This document shows positions 35,140 through 45,287 of a stretch of 64,000 nt of DNA, one piece after another. Below the pieces are notes generated by a model. It had not been told where the DNA came from and did not search any database. It worked only from the letters and a program-made list of their open reading frames with translations. Numbering within the stretch: the first letter of the stretch is position 1; each line of letters starts with the position of its first letter. Source of the stretch: Anaerolineales bacterium (GTDB taxonomy: Bacteria; Chloroflexota; Anaerolineae; 4572-78; J111); assembly GCA_020634935.1 (NCBI GenBank), contig JACKAT010000023.1:14317-78316 (forward strand). The letters run 5' to 3'. The translations under genes and the position numbers were made by a program.

Positions 35140-36708
35140 ATGAAATTAGCACGTCTGACCAAAATTTCATTCAGTGAATTCCGTGGAATAGTTTTAGTTA
35201 TCATTGGTAGCCTGGCCCTACTTTTCTATTATAGTTGGTGGTTTCAGAGCGATCGATTAATGTCCCTCTGGCTTGTACTGGGATTTATAGGAGCCCTATT
35301 TTATGGTGTAGCTCAAATTTTATTTAGTTGGATTATATACCTGGGTACGCATCATCGGCCTTTAACCTGGCCCAAGCGCCCCAAAGATTTAACCATTGAT
35401 GTTTTTGTCACCGCTTGTGGCGAGGATTATGACATGGTGGAACGTAATCTATTGGCTTGCTGCGCTATGCGCGGCCAACACTATACTTGGCTGCTGGACG
35501 ACGGCCGTAATCCGAATTTGGCTCAACTGGCTAAGCGATTGGGTGTTGGCTATCTTACACGTAGAGATCGCAAAAATGCCAAAGCAGGCAATGTCAATGC
35601 CGCATTAGCCCGTACCAAGGGTGATATTATTGCGTTGTTTGACATCGACCACCTGCCGAAGCCCGACTATTTAGAGCGAACGGTTGGCTATTTTGCTAAA
35701 CCGACCATCGGCTTTGTACAAGTTATGCCCACGTTTACCAACGGCGGAGGCCACGGCTTTGTGGCCCAAGCTGCCACTGAAACCAGCTTTGACTTTTATA
35801 ACCCCACTTCGCTAGGTATGGACGGCTTCGATAGTGTAACCAAAATGGGCAGCAACTCCTTAATTCGACGATCGGCGCTTGAGTCGATTGGCGGCTACCG
35901 CCCCGGTTTGGCCGAGGATTTAGCCACCTCCATTGCTCTGCACGCGGCGGGTTGGCGCTCGCGCTATGTGGCCGAGCCTTTAGCTCCGGGTCTGGCTCCA
36001 CCGGATTTAGCAGCCTGGTTTACTCAACAGTTTAAATGGGCGCGTGGCGTGTTCGAAGTTTTACTCAGAGATTACCCTCGCTTATTTCGTAATTTAACTT
36101 GGGGCGGGCGGATGGCTTACGCTGTGCGCACCACTAAATATCTCATTGGCCCGGTTATTTTTATTCATCTGGCCGTCACCATCGCGGTTTTGACTTTAGG
36201 GAGTGAAAACGCTCTAAAGATGTTACAGCAATATTTCTATCATTTAGCCCCGGTAGCGCTGATGGATATCCTCATTCGCCATTTGGCGCTGCGAAAATGG
36301 CATCACCCTTCTGTTATTACCGAAGCGCTTTGGCGAGCAATCATTATCATTTATGCCAGTTGGCCGATTTATACGCTGGCTTGGGTTATGGCCGTGTTAC
36401 ACCTTCCGTTGTCTTTCCGGCCTACCCCTAAAAGTCAGGCTAGCGGAGTCAACCCGCTTTGGCTGCTGCCTCAATTAGCGACGATGTTACTATTGATTGG
36501 AGCGGTATTTTATTCAATAACGGTCATACCAACGGCGGTTACATTTAGCCTGCTTTATACCATCGCCTTTTGTTTGGCAATCCCCCAAATTGGATTACTT
36601 CGGCCACTCCTCCGGCCCCGTGTGACTTCGATCTGGAATAAGTTGATTAGAGTAAATGTAACTATAACTAAGGATGAAATTTATCCTCAACGGCATAAGA
36701 GTCACTGA
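35140..36708 (+). CDS. Processive membrane GT2, cellulose-synthase-like
   Basis: The 522-residue protein has two N-terminal helices, a cytosolic GT2 domain (about 80-330) and about five C-terminal helices, the BcsA-like layout. Motifs: TACGEDYDM (UDP contact), LLDDGRN (first Asp), DIDHLPKP (DxD), AEDLATS in place of the TED box and QQFKWARG in place of QxxRW, with Lys for Arg. The QFKWARG variant is common in bacterial cellulose-synthase-like enzymes. It should polymerise and secrete a beta-linked glycan from a nucleotide sugar. It opens the operon. BcsB, PilZ and cellulase partners are absent, so it is unlikely to be a true cellulose synthase. Confidence 0.85.
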   Translation: MKLARLTKISFSEFRGIVLVIIGSLALLFYYSWWFQSDRLMSLWLVLGFIGALFYGVAQILFSWIIYLGTHHRPLTWPKRPKDLTIDVFVTACGEDYDMVERNLLACCAMRGQHYTWLLDDGRNPNLAQLAKRLGVGYLTRRDRKNAKAGNVNAALARTKGDIIALFDIDHLPKPDYLERTVGYFAKPTIGFVQVMPTFTNGGGHGFVAQAATETSFDFYNPTSLGMDGFDSVTKMGSNSLIRRSALESIGGYRPGLAEDLATSIALHAAGWRSRYVAEPLAPGLAPPDLAAWFTQQFKWARGVFEVLLRDYPRLFRNLTWGGRMAYAVRTTKYLIGPVIFIHLAVTIAVLTLGSENALKMLQQYFYHLAPVALMDILIRHLALRKWHHPSVITEALWRAIIIIYASWPIYTLAWVMAVLHLPLSFRPTPKSQASGVNPLWLLPQLATMLLLIGAVFYSITVIPTAVTFSLLYTIAFCLAIPQIGLLRPLLRPRVTSIWNKLIRVNVTITKDEIYPQRHKSH

Positions 36709-36771
36709 TTAACCTGGTATGTTGCCTTGACGATATGAGATTAAGCTGCCTGAAATACAACGGAGATAGTA

Positions 36772-37950
36772 ATGTCCACAGCTGTCCTTGATCTTGACCT
36801 TAATAATCTTCCCCTCGAGATTGCGAATCAACGGGAGTACGACCGCGCCTTAGTTTTACTTCGGCTCGATGGTCGTCCGGTCGGCCAAGCCTTAGTTTCA
36901 CTGTCCGGCGGCCGCATCGATGGAGATGATTTACGCAAGGTTCTACTCCTTAATGCCGATTCGGCCTTTTGGGAAAACTGGCTTCACGATTACCTGGCCT
37001 TGCCGGCGGCAGCTTGCCAAGCAGGCGATAGCCCTAAAGCGACGGTTGCTGTCTGCACCCGGGATCGACCGGAAGATCTGGAGCGTTGTCTCAATGCTTT
37101 GATGCAGTTACCTGATGATGGTCAAGAATTTATTGTAGTGGATAACCATCCTTCAACCGACCTCACCCGTCAACTCGTTGAAAAGTACCCGCAAGTCCGA
37201 TATGTGCGCGAGAATCGACCGGGCTTAAATATTGCCCGCAATAGCGCCTTGCGTGAGGCCGCTAATGACATTGTGGTCTTTACCGACGATGACGCAGCGC
37301 CTGATCCTAACTGGCTTCGAGCTTTGCTCCGAAACTTCGATGATCCACGAACATTATGTGTGACCGGCCTAACCATGCCTTTAGAATTAGAGACCGAAGC
37401 TCAGGAATGGTTTCAACGGTTGGGGGGCTTTGGTCGTGGTTTCAAGCGGATGTGTCTTGACAATAACAATTGTGATCCGTTAATGGGTTGGGTGGCCGGC
37501 GCCGGGGTTAATATGGCGCTGAGGAAGTCGGCAGTGGAACTCATCGGTCCGTTTAACGACGCCTTTGACGTAGGTACGCCAACGCGCGGCGGGGGTGATA
37601 CGGATCTCTTTATTCGTATCCTTTCGGCAGGCTATCGCATTATCTATGAGCCGGAAGCGTTGAATTGGCATCGTCACCGCCGTACCTGGCCGGAACTGCG
37701 AAGACAACTTTTTGGTTATGAAGTGGCGGGTTTCGCCATTTGGACCTGCTACTTATTTAACGGAAATTGGGACGCAGCCCGGCAAATGGTTGAATGGATT
37801 TGGCGGGAAGTCCCCACACTGGCCAAATCATTATTGCGACGACCTAACTGCACCCCACTTGATATTATGGCGGCCCGATTTTGCGGGGCTGCTCTGGGAC
37901 CTTGGGCTTATCCTTACTCTCTGTGGTCTGTTCATAAAGGTAATAAATAA
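36772..37950 (+). CDS. GT2 glycosyltransferase
   Basis: The 392-residue soluble enzyme has an N-terminal extension of about 90 residues, then the GT-A fold. It shows TVAVCTRDRPEDLERCLNAL (about 90-110), VVDNHPSTD, the acceptor-side RPGLNIARNSALREA, and FTDDDAAPDPNWL (DxD, about 170). GGGDTDLFIRIL (about 272) is the family's downstream catalytic acid region. The N-terminal part is like that seen in other Chloroflexota GTs and is unassigned. GGAG sits 6 bases before the ATG. The stop overlaps the start of the next GT by one base (TAATG), so translation is coupled. Confidence 0.88.
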   Translation: MSTAVLDLDLNNLPLEIANQREYDRALVLLRLDGRPVGQALVSLSGGRIDGDDLRKVLLLNADSAFWENWLHDYLALPAAACQAGDSPKATVAVCTRDRPEDLERCLNALMQLPDDGQEFIVVDNHPSTDLTRQLVEKYPQVRYVRENRPGLNIARNSALREAANDIVVFTDDDAAPDPNWLRALLRNFDDPRTLCVTGLTMPLELETEAQEWFQRLGGFGRGFKRMCLDNNNCDPLMGWVAGAGVNMALRKSAVELIGPFNDAFDVGTPTRGGGDTDLFIRILSAGYRIIYEPEALNWHRHRRTWPELRRQLFGYEVAGFAIWTCYLFNGNWDAARQMVEWIWREVPTLAKSLLRRPNCTPLDIMAARFCGAALGPWAYPYSLWSVHKGNK

Positions 37951-39443
37951 TGACGACCAAGACATCGCCCCAACCTATTGTCAGTATCGTTATCCCAACT
38001 CATAATCGGTGTGCGATCTTAAAGCGTACCCTCGACGCGCTTAACCAACAAACGTTTCCAGCTCAGCAATTTGAAGTTTTGGTCGTGGTTGACGGAGGCC
38101 GTGACGGGACATCAGAGATGCTTCGGGGTTATCAGGCTTCATTTCCGCTAATGGTCATTGAACAAGCCAGCCAAGGTGCGGCAGCGGCCCGAAATCGAGG
38201 TACTGCCCAAGCTAAGGGCTCGCTCCTATTATTTTTGGATGATGATGTTGTGCCAAGGCCGGGTTTAGTGGCAGCCCACGTCGCGGCTCATCAAATTCAA
38301 GGTAGACACGTGGGTATTGGACCTTACCCACCGGTTATTCAAAGTTCGCTTAGCAGTTATTTTCATGCCAAAGTTCGAGGATGGTGGGCTGCTAAGTTTG
38401 ATGAGCTACAGCAGCCTGGTCATCGTTTTTCCTATCAAGATTTACTGAGTGGCAATATGTCGATTGAAGCTGACACCTTTGTTCACCTGGGTGGCTTCAA
38501 TACTAACCCTATATTTCAGGCTCATGAGGATTATGAAATAGGCATCCGGTTAATTCAATCAAATGTAGCCATTAGGTTTGTTCCTGAAGCGGTTAGTGAT
38601 CATTACGAAACGATGAATATGAAACGGACTTTAGACCGAGCCCGCCAGGAGGGGCGAGCTGATATAACCATAGGTCAGCAGTATCCCGAACTACGTTCCA
38701 CACTGCCTGTTGTTACTTCGTTTGAGTCGATGAAACTGCGTTACCAAGCTGCTCTGCTTATCTTTCCTTTCCTGTGGTCAAGCTTTGGTCGCGGTCTAAC
38801 AAAAGTCTCAGTTCCTATCCTCCGTGGGTTAGAGGCTTTAAAGTTAAGTCGTTACTGGGATCAATTTTATAGCTTCTGCCATTGGTATTGGTATTGGTGG
38901 GGGGTCATCGATCAGCTAAAAAATTGGCGAAACATCGCCGCTTTTGTACGAAATAGGGAAGACTATTTCTATGAGCCTGAACCTATGGTTGAAATTAGCC
39001 TCGACCAAGGCTGGGAAAAGGCCGCGCAGCTCTTGGATGAGCAAAGACCAGCGGGAGCAAAAATTTGGTATGGCCACCAATTGGTCGGCATTATTTCTCC
39101 CCAACCTGGTTTTGAGCCGCTCCAAGGTAGGCATCTTGGGGCTATTTTAACCACTACCTTAGCTGTGCCGCTGCTAGAAGCCCTGGCTTTAGAAGGTATT
39201 GTTGCTCCGTCGAATATCATCAACAAATATGAACTGGCAGAGGCAGTCAAGTCAAAGTCAAGGTGGTTTGGGCCATCCCGGTTCAGTCAGATGTGGTATG
39301 AGCAGTATGCTCAATGGAATCATTTGCAAGCAATAAAAGAGAAGCAGAGCGAACCACCCCCTAATAGCACCAGTTCGTGGTCATCCCCCTTAGAAAAAAT
39401 AAACTACCCCGAGGTTTATTCGGAGATCTCTCATGAAAAGTAA
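37950..39443 (+). CDS. GT2 glycosyltransferase with C-terminal extension
   Basis: The GT-A domain (about residues 8-230 of 497) shows SIVIPTHNRCAILKRTLDAL, VVVDGGRDGTSEML, QGAAAARNRGTAQAKG and LFLDDDVVPRPG (DxD, about 95), plus AHEDYEIGIRLI (about 190). The remaining half has one possible amphipathic or membrane-associated stretch (about 265-320, very Trp/Tyr-rich WYWYWWG) and an unassigned C-terminal region (about 340-497). It may sit on the inner membrane face. It overlaps the next gene by 11 bases, and GGAG for that gene lies inside this one. Confidence 0.85.
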   Translation: MTTKTSPQPIVSIVIPTHNRCAILKRTLDALNQQTFPAQQFEVLVVVDGGRDGTSEMLRGYQASFPLMVIEQASQGAAAARNRGTAQAKGSLLLFLDDDVVPRPGLVAAHVAAHQIQGRHVGIGPYPPVIQSSLSSYFHAKVRGWWAAKFDELQQPGHRFSYQDLLSGNMSIEADTFVHLGGFNTNPIFQAHEDYEIGIRLIQSNVAIRFVPEAVSDHYETMNMKRTLDRARQEGRADITIGQQYPELRSTLPVVTSFESMKLRYQAALLIFPFLWSSFGRGLTKVSVPILRGLEALKLSRYWDQFYSFCHWYWYWWGVIDQLKNWRNIAAFVRNREDYFYEPEPMVEISLDQGWEKAAQLLDEQRPAGAKIWYGHQLVGIISPQPGFEPLQGRHLGAILTTTLAVPLLEALALEGIVAPSNIINKYELAEAVKSKSRWFGPSRFSQMWYEQYAQWNHLQAIKEKQSEPPPNSTSSWSSPLEKINYPEVYSEISHEK

Positions 39444-42400
39444 TTCATCCAAAACAAATCTGGCCTTTGTAGTGTCAACGCTAAGTGAAGTAGCCGCGCA
39501 AAATGAAGCCGTGGTCGAACTCTTGCTGTTCGCCGCAGCGCAACTGGAACAAGCCATAAGCCTGAACCCCACCCAACCTATCTCGGCTACGATAATTACC
39601 GTTGAACCGGACATCAGTGGGTGGTCAAATGTATCCGCTTTATTTCCAAAAGAACTGTTAAACAAAGTGACTGTTGAGCGGCTAAAGGAACCGGTGACGC
39701 CCAATCTGGCCGTGGCCGGGCACAAACCCGCTTATAATTTTTATGAATTTTTGAAAGATCGGGCCTTTAACGAAGTTCATTGTATCGATCGCTGTGGTGT
39801 GGTTTATTATCCTACCTTGGCTAAGCAGCTGGGGCTTTATTTTCTCGATACGTTGTTTGTGGTTCACGTTACCGGCGGCACCGTCTTTCATAAAGAAGTG
39901 GAAGACAACCTGCTCGATGACGTCAACGCATTGATGGATGATTTGTTGGAACGGGGTAGCTTGGAACGGGCTGACGCCATCGTGGTTCATGATCACCTAG
40001 CCTGGCAGTGGTATCTGGATAAGATCGAACTACGGAGTGAGGTTAGCATCCATGAGTGGGCTTGGGATCAGGCTCAGCCCTTAGCTATCGAGGCCGGACC
40101 GGCTAAGAAAAGTCCATCTCTGTCGATCATTTACTACGGTCCTTTAAGCGCCGATGGGGGCTTGCCCCTTTTCTGCGACGCTATCGGACGTGCTTTACCC
40201 GAGTTGAAGCAAGCGGTTGAGGTTGTTTTTGTGGGCCCACCCCAGGCTGTTGGGGGAATGGATGCTGTCAGTTATATTCACCTGCGCAGCGCCAAGTGGA
40301 ACATCCCGGTTACTATTAAACGTGATTTGGCTATATCCGATGAGATAGAATTCATCTTTGGCTTGTCGGGGGTGGTCGTTTGCAATACCGTTCGGCGCGA
40401 GAACTTACGAGCCCGTTTAATCAAAAATTCCGGCTTATCTGTCATTCATGTTAAATATCGCCAAGACACTCACGTTAAAGGGGATGGGCCGACTTATACA
40501 GCCAACCCCGGCTCGATTGCGCAAGGCATCATCAGCGCGTTTCAAACTTTACCTGACTCTCGTTCGCCCGTTTCTCCCACCTTATTAAAATTGTGGCAAA
40601 CCGGATGTCCTCCCTTGCCAGCCCTAGACGAAATACCCTCATCTCCCCCACTGCGAGTCGATACGCTCACTGGTCCCAAAGTTAGCGTTTGTATCACCCA
40701 TTTTTCTCGACCTAAGGCGTTACGCCGGGCACTAACTTCCTTGAAGCAACAGACATATAAAAATTTTGAGGTCTTAGTGGTGGATGACGGCAGTCCTGAT
40801 CCTCAAGTGCAGCAAGAACTGGCCGCCATCAAAGCCGAAATCGAACCCCTTGGCTGGCGTCTGTTGGTTCAAGACAATCGATATCTGGGAGCGGCCCGTA
40901 ATTTTGGGGCTCGTCATTTGACCGGGGATTATCTGCTGTTTATGGATGACGATAACGTGGCCAAACCCCACGAGATCAGTACCCTGGTGGCTGTGGCTCA
41001 CAGAACGGGCGCCGAAATTGTGACCACCTTTTGTGATGTGTTCGAGGTAGAAGACACTCTCTCCGGCGCGGAACCGCCGCCTTTGCGCTATACCCCTTTC
41101 GGCCCTGATCCGGCGCTGGGCGTTTTGAGTAACTGTTACGGGGATGCCAACGCACTTTATGAGCGGCAGGCGTTTGATAAACTGGGCGGTTTTACCGAAG
41201 ATTATGGCATTACCCATGAGGATTGGGAATTGTTCTGCCGGGCCTCTATCGTCGGGGTCAAGATGGTCTGCGTGCCTGAACCCCTCTTCTGGTACCGCGT
41301 CAGCTTGGGCGGAATGTTTCGAGGAGAGCAGACCCAACTCCATAAAAGTGCGAATCTTCGGCGTCATATTCGGCCTTATCTTGAACAACTGCCCTATTAT
41401 CAGGCCAAGTTGATTCAACTGGCGCAAGGGCTTTCAACCGATTTACCGGTCACGCCGGTTGGCCCAGAAACACGGGGGGCCGGTCCGCCTCAGCTAAGAG
41501 CCGGCCACGAGCAGCTACCCTATGCGCGCGTTGCCATTATAACCCGAACAAAAGATCGCCCGGTTCTGCTGCGTCGAGCTATTCGCAGCGCTCTCGATCA
41601 AACATTTCAAGATTGGTTAATGATCATTGTCAATGACGGCGGCGATCCGGCTATCGTGAAATTTGTTGTAGACGAGGTGGCCGGCGAGGTGAACGGGCGA
41701 ATTTTGACAGTTCACCATCCGGTTTCGATGGGTATGCAAACGGCTTCGAATGCGGGCATTAACAGTTGTGACAGCGACTTTATTGTTATTCACGATGATG
41801 ACGACTCCTGGGAACCGAACTTCCTGGCTAGAACGGTCTCGCATTTGGATAGGCATGGTTGGAATCCGAAGTTAGGCGGAGTCACCACCTGGTCGAATCT
41901 GATCATCGAGCACATTGATGACGAAAATAATATTGTTACGCATAACAACTATATCTTTAATGATCAGTTGTATAACCTATCGTTGGTTGATCTGGCGATT
42001 GAGAATCGATTTCCTCCAATTTCTTTTATTTTCCGTCGAGCCGCGTTGGAAGCGATTGGCCCCTACCGCGAGCAATACGGCGTGTTAGGCGACTGGGACT
42101 TTCATTTGCGCGTGTTACAGCGCTTTAATATCGATGTGATCCCTGAACCACTGGCTAATTATCATCACCGGACCAATACGACCACTGGCGCTTACGGAAA
42201 CTCAGTTCATGCCCAAAATTCTATCCACCGAGCCAAACGAGCCGAATTCGTCAATGATCTAGTTCGAGGACAAGGTGAACCAGCCGGGAGTGTTCCACTG
42301 GCTCAACTGCTGACAATGGGTGAAATGCAAGCGGCGCTGTTTAATCGTCAGCAACAAGAGTTTCAAAATCTGCACAACTATATGTGGACTATTGAGCAAC

Positions 42401-43176
42401 AAATTAAACAGATATCGGTTCGAGTGGAAGGAAATACCGTCCGCGAGCCGCTTCGTAATTTGGCCCGTAATGGCGACTTCCGGCTGTGGCCGGGACCCAG
42501 CGAAGCAGTGAAAGATCCGTCAAACAGTTATGCCTATGCGGAAATTTGTCCCGGCTTTGTAATTTGTTATGATGGCCGGCGGGTTTCTTACACCGTTGAG
42601 CGTCGAAAATGGCTTGAAGATGGGCTGAAACTGCCGTTTGGCAAAAATTATCTGCATATAAAAAATGACGGCTATACCAAGGGCAGCTCGTGGTTTAATT
42701 TGGAATGTACTATACCGGAGGTGTTGAGCTTTTCCGGTAACACGATTGTTGTGAGTATGATTTGCCGCTTGAAAAGCCCACGAAACTGGATTATTGCTAG
42801 CGGCCGGTTTGAGGTGGGCGATGGCAAACAGGTAGCCTGGCCTGAGCAGGTCGTTTCTATTACCCGTGAATTTCAAAGATTGACCTTTACCGTGAAATGT
42901 CCGGCGGTGCAAAAAGAAGAGCTAAAGCGTGGGCATCAGGCCCGGATTATTCTCAAGTTACCCCATGATCAACCCTTTGAACTGGACCTGGCCGACTTTC
43001 AGATTGAGCTGGGAACGCGACCCAGTGAATTTATCTATAATGGTCAGTTTTCCCTTCAAGAACGAGCCTCGATGGTCCTGAAAAAGGCCAAAAAGTCGTG
43101 GAAAAAATTGAGAATGTTACCCTTGCCCTTCAATAGCGCCTTACCACAGGAAGTTGATGTTGAATATACATCCTAA
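39433..43176 (+). CDS. Giant multi-domain glycosyltransferase: GT4-like region, two GT2 domains, C-terminal beta domain
   Basis: A 1247-residue soluble protein. Residues about 1-400 look like a GT4/GT-B-type fold (LAFVVSTLSEVAAQNEAVVE; HVTGGTVFHKEV; DAIVVHDHLAWQWYL), possibly degenerate. The first GT2 spans about 415-680: KVSVCITHFSRPKALRRALT, VVDDGSPDPQ, LFMDDDNVAKP. The second GT2 spans about 697-950: RVAIITRTKDRPVLLRRAIR, IVNDGGDPA, IHDDDDSWEP. A coiled segment follows. Residues about 1005-1205 form a jelly-roll-like beta domain (LRNLARNGDFRLWPG) like carbohydrate-binding modules that occur with polymer-extending GTs. One polypeptide could add two or three successive sugars. It overlaps the previous gene by 11 bases. 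Confidence 0.85.
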   Translation: MKSNSSKTNLAFVVSTLSEVAAQNEAVVELLLFAAAQLEQAISLNPTQPISATIITVEPDISGWSNVSALFPKELLNKVTVERLKEPVTPNLAVAGHKPAYNFYEFLKDRAFNEVHCIDRCGVVYYPTLAKQLGLYFLDTLFVVHVTGGTVFHKEVEDNLLDDVNALMDDLLERGSLERADAIVVHDHLAWQWYLDKIELRSEVSIHEWAWDQAQPLAIEAGPAKKSPSLSIIYYGPLSADGGLPLFCDAIGRALPELKQAVEVVFVGPPQAVGGMDAVSYIHLRSAKWNIPVTIKRDLAISDEIEFIFGLSGVVVCNTVRRENLRARLIKNSGLSVIHVKYRQDTHVKGDGPTYTANPGSIAQGIISAFQTLPDSRSPVSPTLLKLWQTGCPPLPALDEIPSSPPLRVDTLTGPKVSVCITHFSRPKALRRALTSLKQQTYKNFEVLVVDDGSPDPQVQQELAAIKAEIEPLGWRLLVQDNRYLGAARNFGARHLTGDYLLFMDDDNVAKPHEISTLVAVAHRTGAEIVTTFCDVFEVEDTLSGAEPPPLRYTPFGPDPALGVLSNCYGDANALYERQAFDKLGGFTEDYGITHEDWELFCRASIVGVKMVCVPEPLFWYRVSLGGMFRGEQTQLHKSANLRRHIRPYLEQLPYYQAKLIQLAQGLSTDLPVTPVGPETRGAGPPQLRAGHEQLPYARVAIITRTKDRPVLLRRAIRSALDQTFQDWLMIIVNDGGDPAIVKFVVDEVAGEVNGRILTVHHPVSMGMQTASNAGINSCDSDFIVIHDDDDSWEPNFLARTVSHLDRHGWNPKLGGVTTWSNLIIEHIDDENNIVTHNNYIFNDQLYNLSLVDLAIENRFPPISFIFRRAALEAIGPYREQYGVLGDWDFHLRVLQRFNIDVIPEPLANYHHRTNTTTGAYGNSVHAQNSIHRAKRAEFVNDLVRGQGEPAGSVPLAQLLTMGEMQAALFNRQQQEFQNLHNYMWTIEQQIKQISVRVEGNTVREPLRNLARNGDFRLWPGPSEAVKDPSNSYAYAEICPGFVICYDGRRVSYTVERRKWLEDGLKLPFGKNYLHIKNDGYTKGSSWFNLECTIPEVLSFSGNTIVVSMICRLKSPRNWIIASGRFEVGDGKQVAWPEQVVSITREFQRLTFTVKCPAVQKEELKRGHQARIILKLPHDQPFELDLADFQIELGTRPSEFIYNGQFSLQERASMVLKKAKKSWKKLRMLPLPFNSALPQEVDVEYTS

Positions 43177-43220
43177 TGATTGGCTTGCGAGAGACAACTA
43201 CTTTTTGTTAAAGGAAAAAT

Positions 43221-45218
43221 ATGATCGCTACAGCTTCTGTTCCTCATCAGAAATTCATTCACAACGGTCGCCTTCAGTCTTATTTAGATGAAGAAAAACG
43301 CGCTGAGTTTGGTCGGCTGCTGACGCAAGTCGATGTGGTATCGTTTGATTTGTTTGATACACTTGTTTACCGCAAAGGTTTGTTTTTACCGAAGGATTTG
43401 TTTTATTATGTGCAAGCCGAAGCCGAAAAACAACTCGGGTTGAAGTTGGATGACTTCACGGCGCTACGGGTTAGGGCCGAAGAGCGGGCGCGGGCGCGAG
43501 TCTGGGGGTATTTTATTGAAGAAGTGGAACTGGCAGCTATTTATCGGGAATTAGGCCAGATGCTGGGCTTAACCCCGCAGCTCGCTCAAGATTTGCAGCA
43601 AATAGAGCTGGTTTGCGAAAAGTCGATGTTAATTGCGTTAGAGAGCGGCGTTTACCTGGTGAATGCCGCTCTGGCTGCGGGCAAACAAGTCATCATTGTC
43701 ACCGATACCTATTTTTCTGAGAGTTTCATCAGCAATGTGGTAGAGCAAGCCGGTTATCGGGGCATCGCTAAGATTTACGTTTCCTCGGTCTATGGTAAAA
43801 CAAAACAAGAAGGCTCACTTTTTGATGTGGTGTTAAATGATCTGGGCCGGCGCCCCAAGCGGGTGCTTCACGTTGGCGATAACCGGCTATCGGATGTGAG
43901 TATGGCCCTTGGTAAAGGGCTTCGCACATTTTTTGTACCGACGATTAAACACCGGCTGAAATGGCGCTGCGGGTTGGGTGACGAGCCCAGCGGCGATGTG
44001 CGGTTCTCTTCGTTGTTGTGTGAAGTGAGTAAAAATATGGCTGAGCAGAATGAGGCAAACAAATCGCACTCGTTGTTTCAGCAGACAGGGCGTCAGCATT
44101 TATCCCTGCTTTATTATGCTTTTTCCGCCTGGCTGTTAGCTCACTTGAAAGATGGGGGTTACAAACGGGTTTATTTCGCTGCCCGCGATGGTCTTATTAT
44201 GAAACGATTTTTTGACTTGGTCGCCTCGGCGGCCGGGTTTGAAATCGACTCACGATATCTCTATGTGTCACGGGTGGCGCTCTATCCCAGCCTGATTTTT
44301 ACGGAGCCGGAAACTGCTCGTTATTTATTTTCGCATAGTTGGGATCATTTAACTCTTGAAGAAGCGCTTAGTCGTATCTCGCTCAAGTTTGACGATGTAA
44401 GCGATTTATTGGCTGAGTATGGTTTGCTTAATCGGAAATCAAGTCTGAACGAAATGACGAGACCCAAATTCGACGCCTTTTTGAAAAATGCCTGGCCGGT
44501 ACTTGAACGGGCCAATCAAGAGAATTTTAGTACAGTCGAAACCTATCTGCGTCAAGAAATGATGCTGACTGAGGAAAAAGTGGCTTTTGTGGATATCGGC
44601 TGGCACGGCTCATTACAGAACTGTTTGGTCAATCTGCTCGACTATTTGGGCATCGACAAAGCGATCGATGGTTACTACTTGGGAACCTTTAACAAACCTA
44701 AAAACGCCTCGGCCAAATTTCGGGCGAAAGGGTTTTTGGTTGAAAACGATGAACCTCATTGGATTTCCCAACTGGTTCGGTCAGGACCATCGATCATTGA
44801 GCTGTTTCATAGCGCCGATCACGGCAGTGTGTTAGCCTATCGATTAGAAGATGAAACAGTCAAGCCGGTACTGGAAGATAATTCGGCTGAACAGGAACAA
44901 TATCAAACCCTCATCAAACCGGTTCAAGAAGCGGCTGTGGATTTTATTAGAAATTTTTTAGAGACTAATGATAGTTTTGTGATCAATCCGCCTAATCCGG
45001 GTCTCACCGCCCAAGCCGCGCTTCGGGTTATCTATAATCCTACCTTAGCTGAAGCTGAGTTATTCGGTCGTTTGAAGATTGCCTCTGATTTTGGCGGTCG
45101 TCTGAAAAGTGTCACCGGTGCATCTGAGTGGGATTTAAAGGAAATTCAAGGCGAATTGCTGCCTGATGGAACCATTCCTATCTGGCGTCCCGGCTTTCAG
45201 GTATTGAAGCAAGTTTAG
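43221..45218 (+). CDS. HAD-like domain fused to an unassigned capsule-locus domain
   Basis: In this 665-residue protein, residues about 35-245 are a HAD phosphatase-like domain: SFDLFDTLV (nucleophile Asp and acid Asp), VTDTYFSES (motif II Thr) and HVGDNRLSDVSMA (motif IV). All key residues are present. Residues about 290-600 form a second domain rich in conserved-looking words (YFAARDGLIMKRFFDLVA; YLYVSRVALYPSL; VAFVDIGWHGSLQNCL; SGPSIIELFHSADHG). I do not recognise a named family, though similar HAD-plus-domain proteins occur in capsule and O-antigen loci. It could trim or transfer a phosphate-linked substituent. AAAGGA precedes the ATG. Confidence 0.78.
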   Translation: MIATASVPHQKFIHNGRLQSYLDEEKRAEFGRLLTQVDVVSFDLFDTLVYRKGLFLPKDLFYYVQAEAEKQLGLKLDDFTALRVRAEERARARVWGYFIEEVELAAIYRELGQMLGLTPQLAQDLQQIELVCEKSMLIALESGVYLVNAALAAGKQVIIVTDTYFSESFISNVVEQAGYRGIAKIYVSSVYGKTKQEGSLFDVVLNDLGRRPKRVLHVGDNRLSDVSMALGKGLRTFFVPTIKHRLKWRCGLGDEPSGDVRFSSLLCEVSKNMAEQNEANKSHSLFQQTGRQHLSLLYYAFSAWLLAHLKDGGYKRVYFAARDGLIMKRFFDLVASAAGFEIDSRYLYVSRVALYPSLIFTEPETARYLFSHSWDHLTLEEALSRISLKFDDVSDLLAEYGLLNRKSSLNEMTRPKFDAFLKNAWPVLERANQENFSTVETYLRQEMMLTEEKVAFVDIGWHGSLQNCLVNLLDYLGIDKAIDGYYLGTFNKPKNASAKFRAKGFLVENDEPHWISQLVRSGPSIIELFHSADHGSVLAYRLEDETVKPVLEDNSAEQEQYQTLIKPVQEAAVDFIRNFLETNDSFVINPPNPGLTAQAALRVIYNPTLAEAELFGRLKIASDFGGRLKSVTGASEWDLKEIQGELLPDGTIPIWRPGFQVLKQV

Positions 45219-45287
45219 TCATTAAGTTGACTTTTCTCGAAAACCAAATTAGCGAATTCAAGATATACTCAGAAGGGAAATAAAATT

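Noticed and set aside
35140..36708. Naming the gene cellulose synthase (bcsA)
   Set aside because: No BcsB, PilZ domain or cellulase is present, and the QxxRW box is QFKW.
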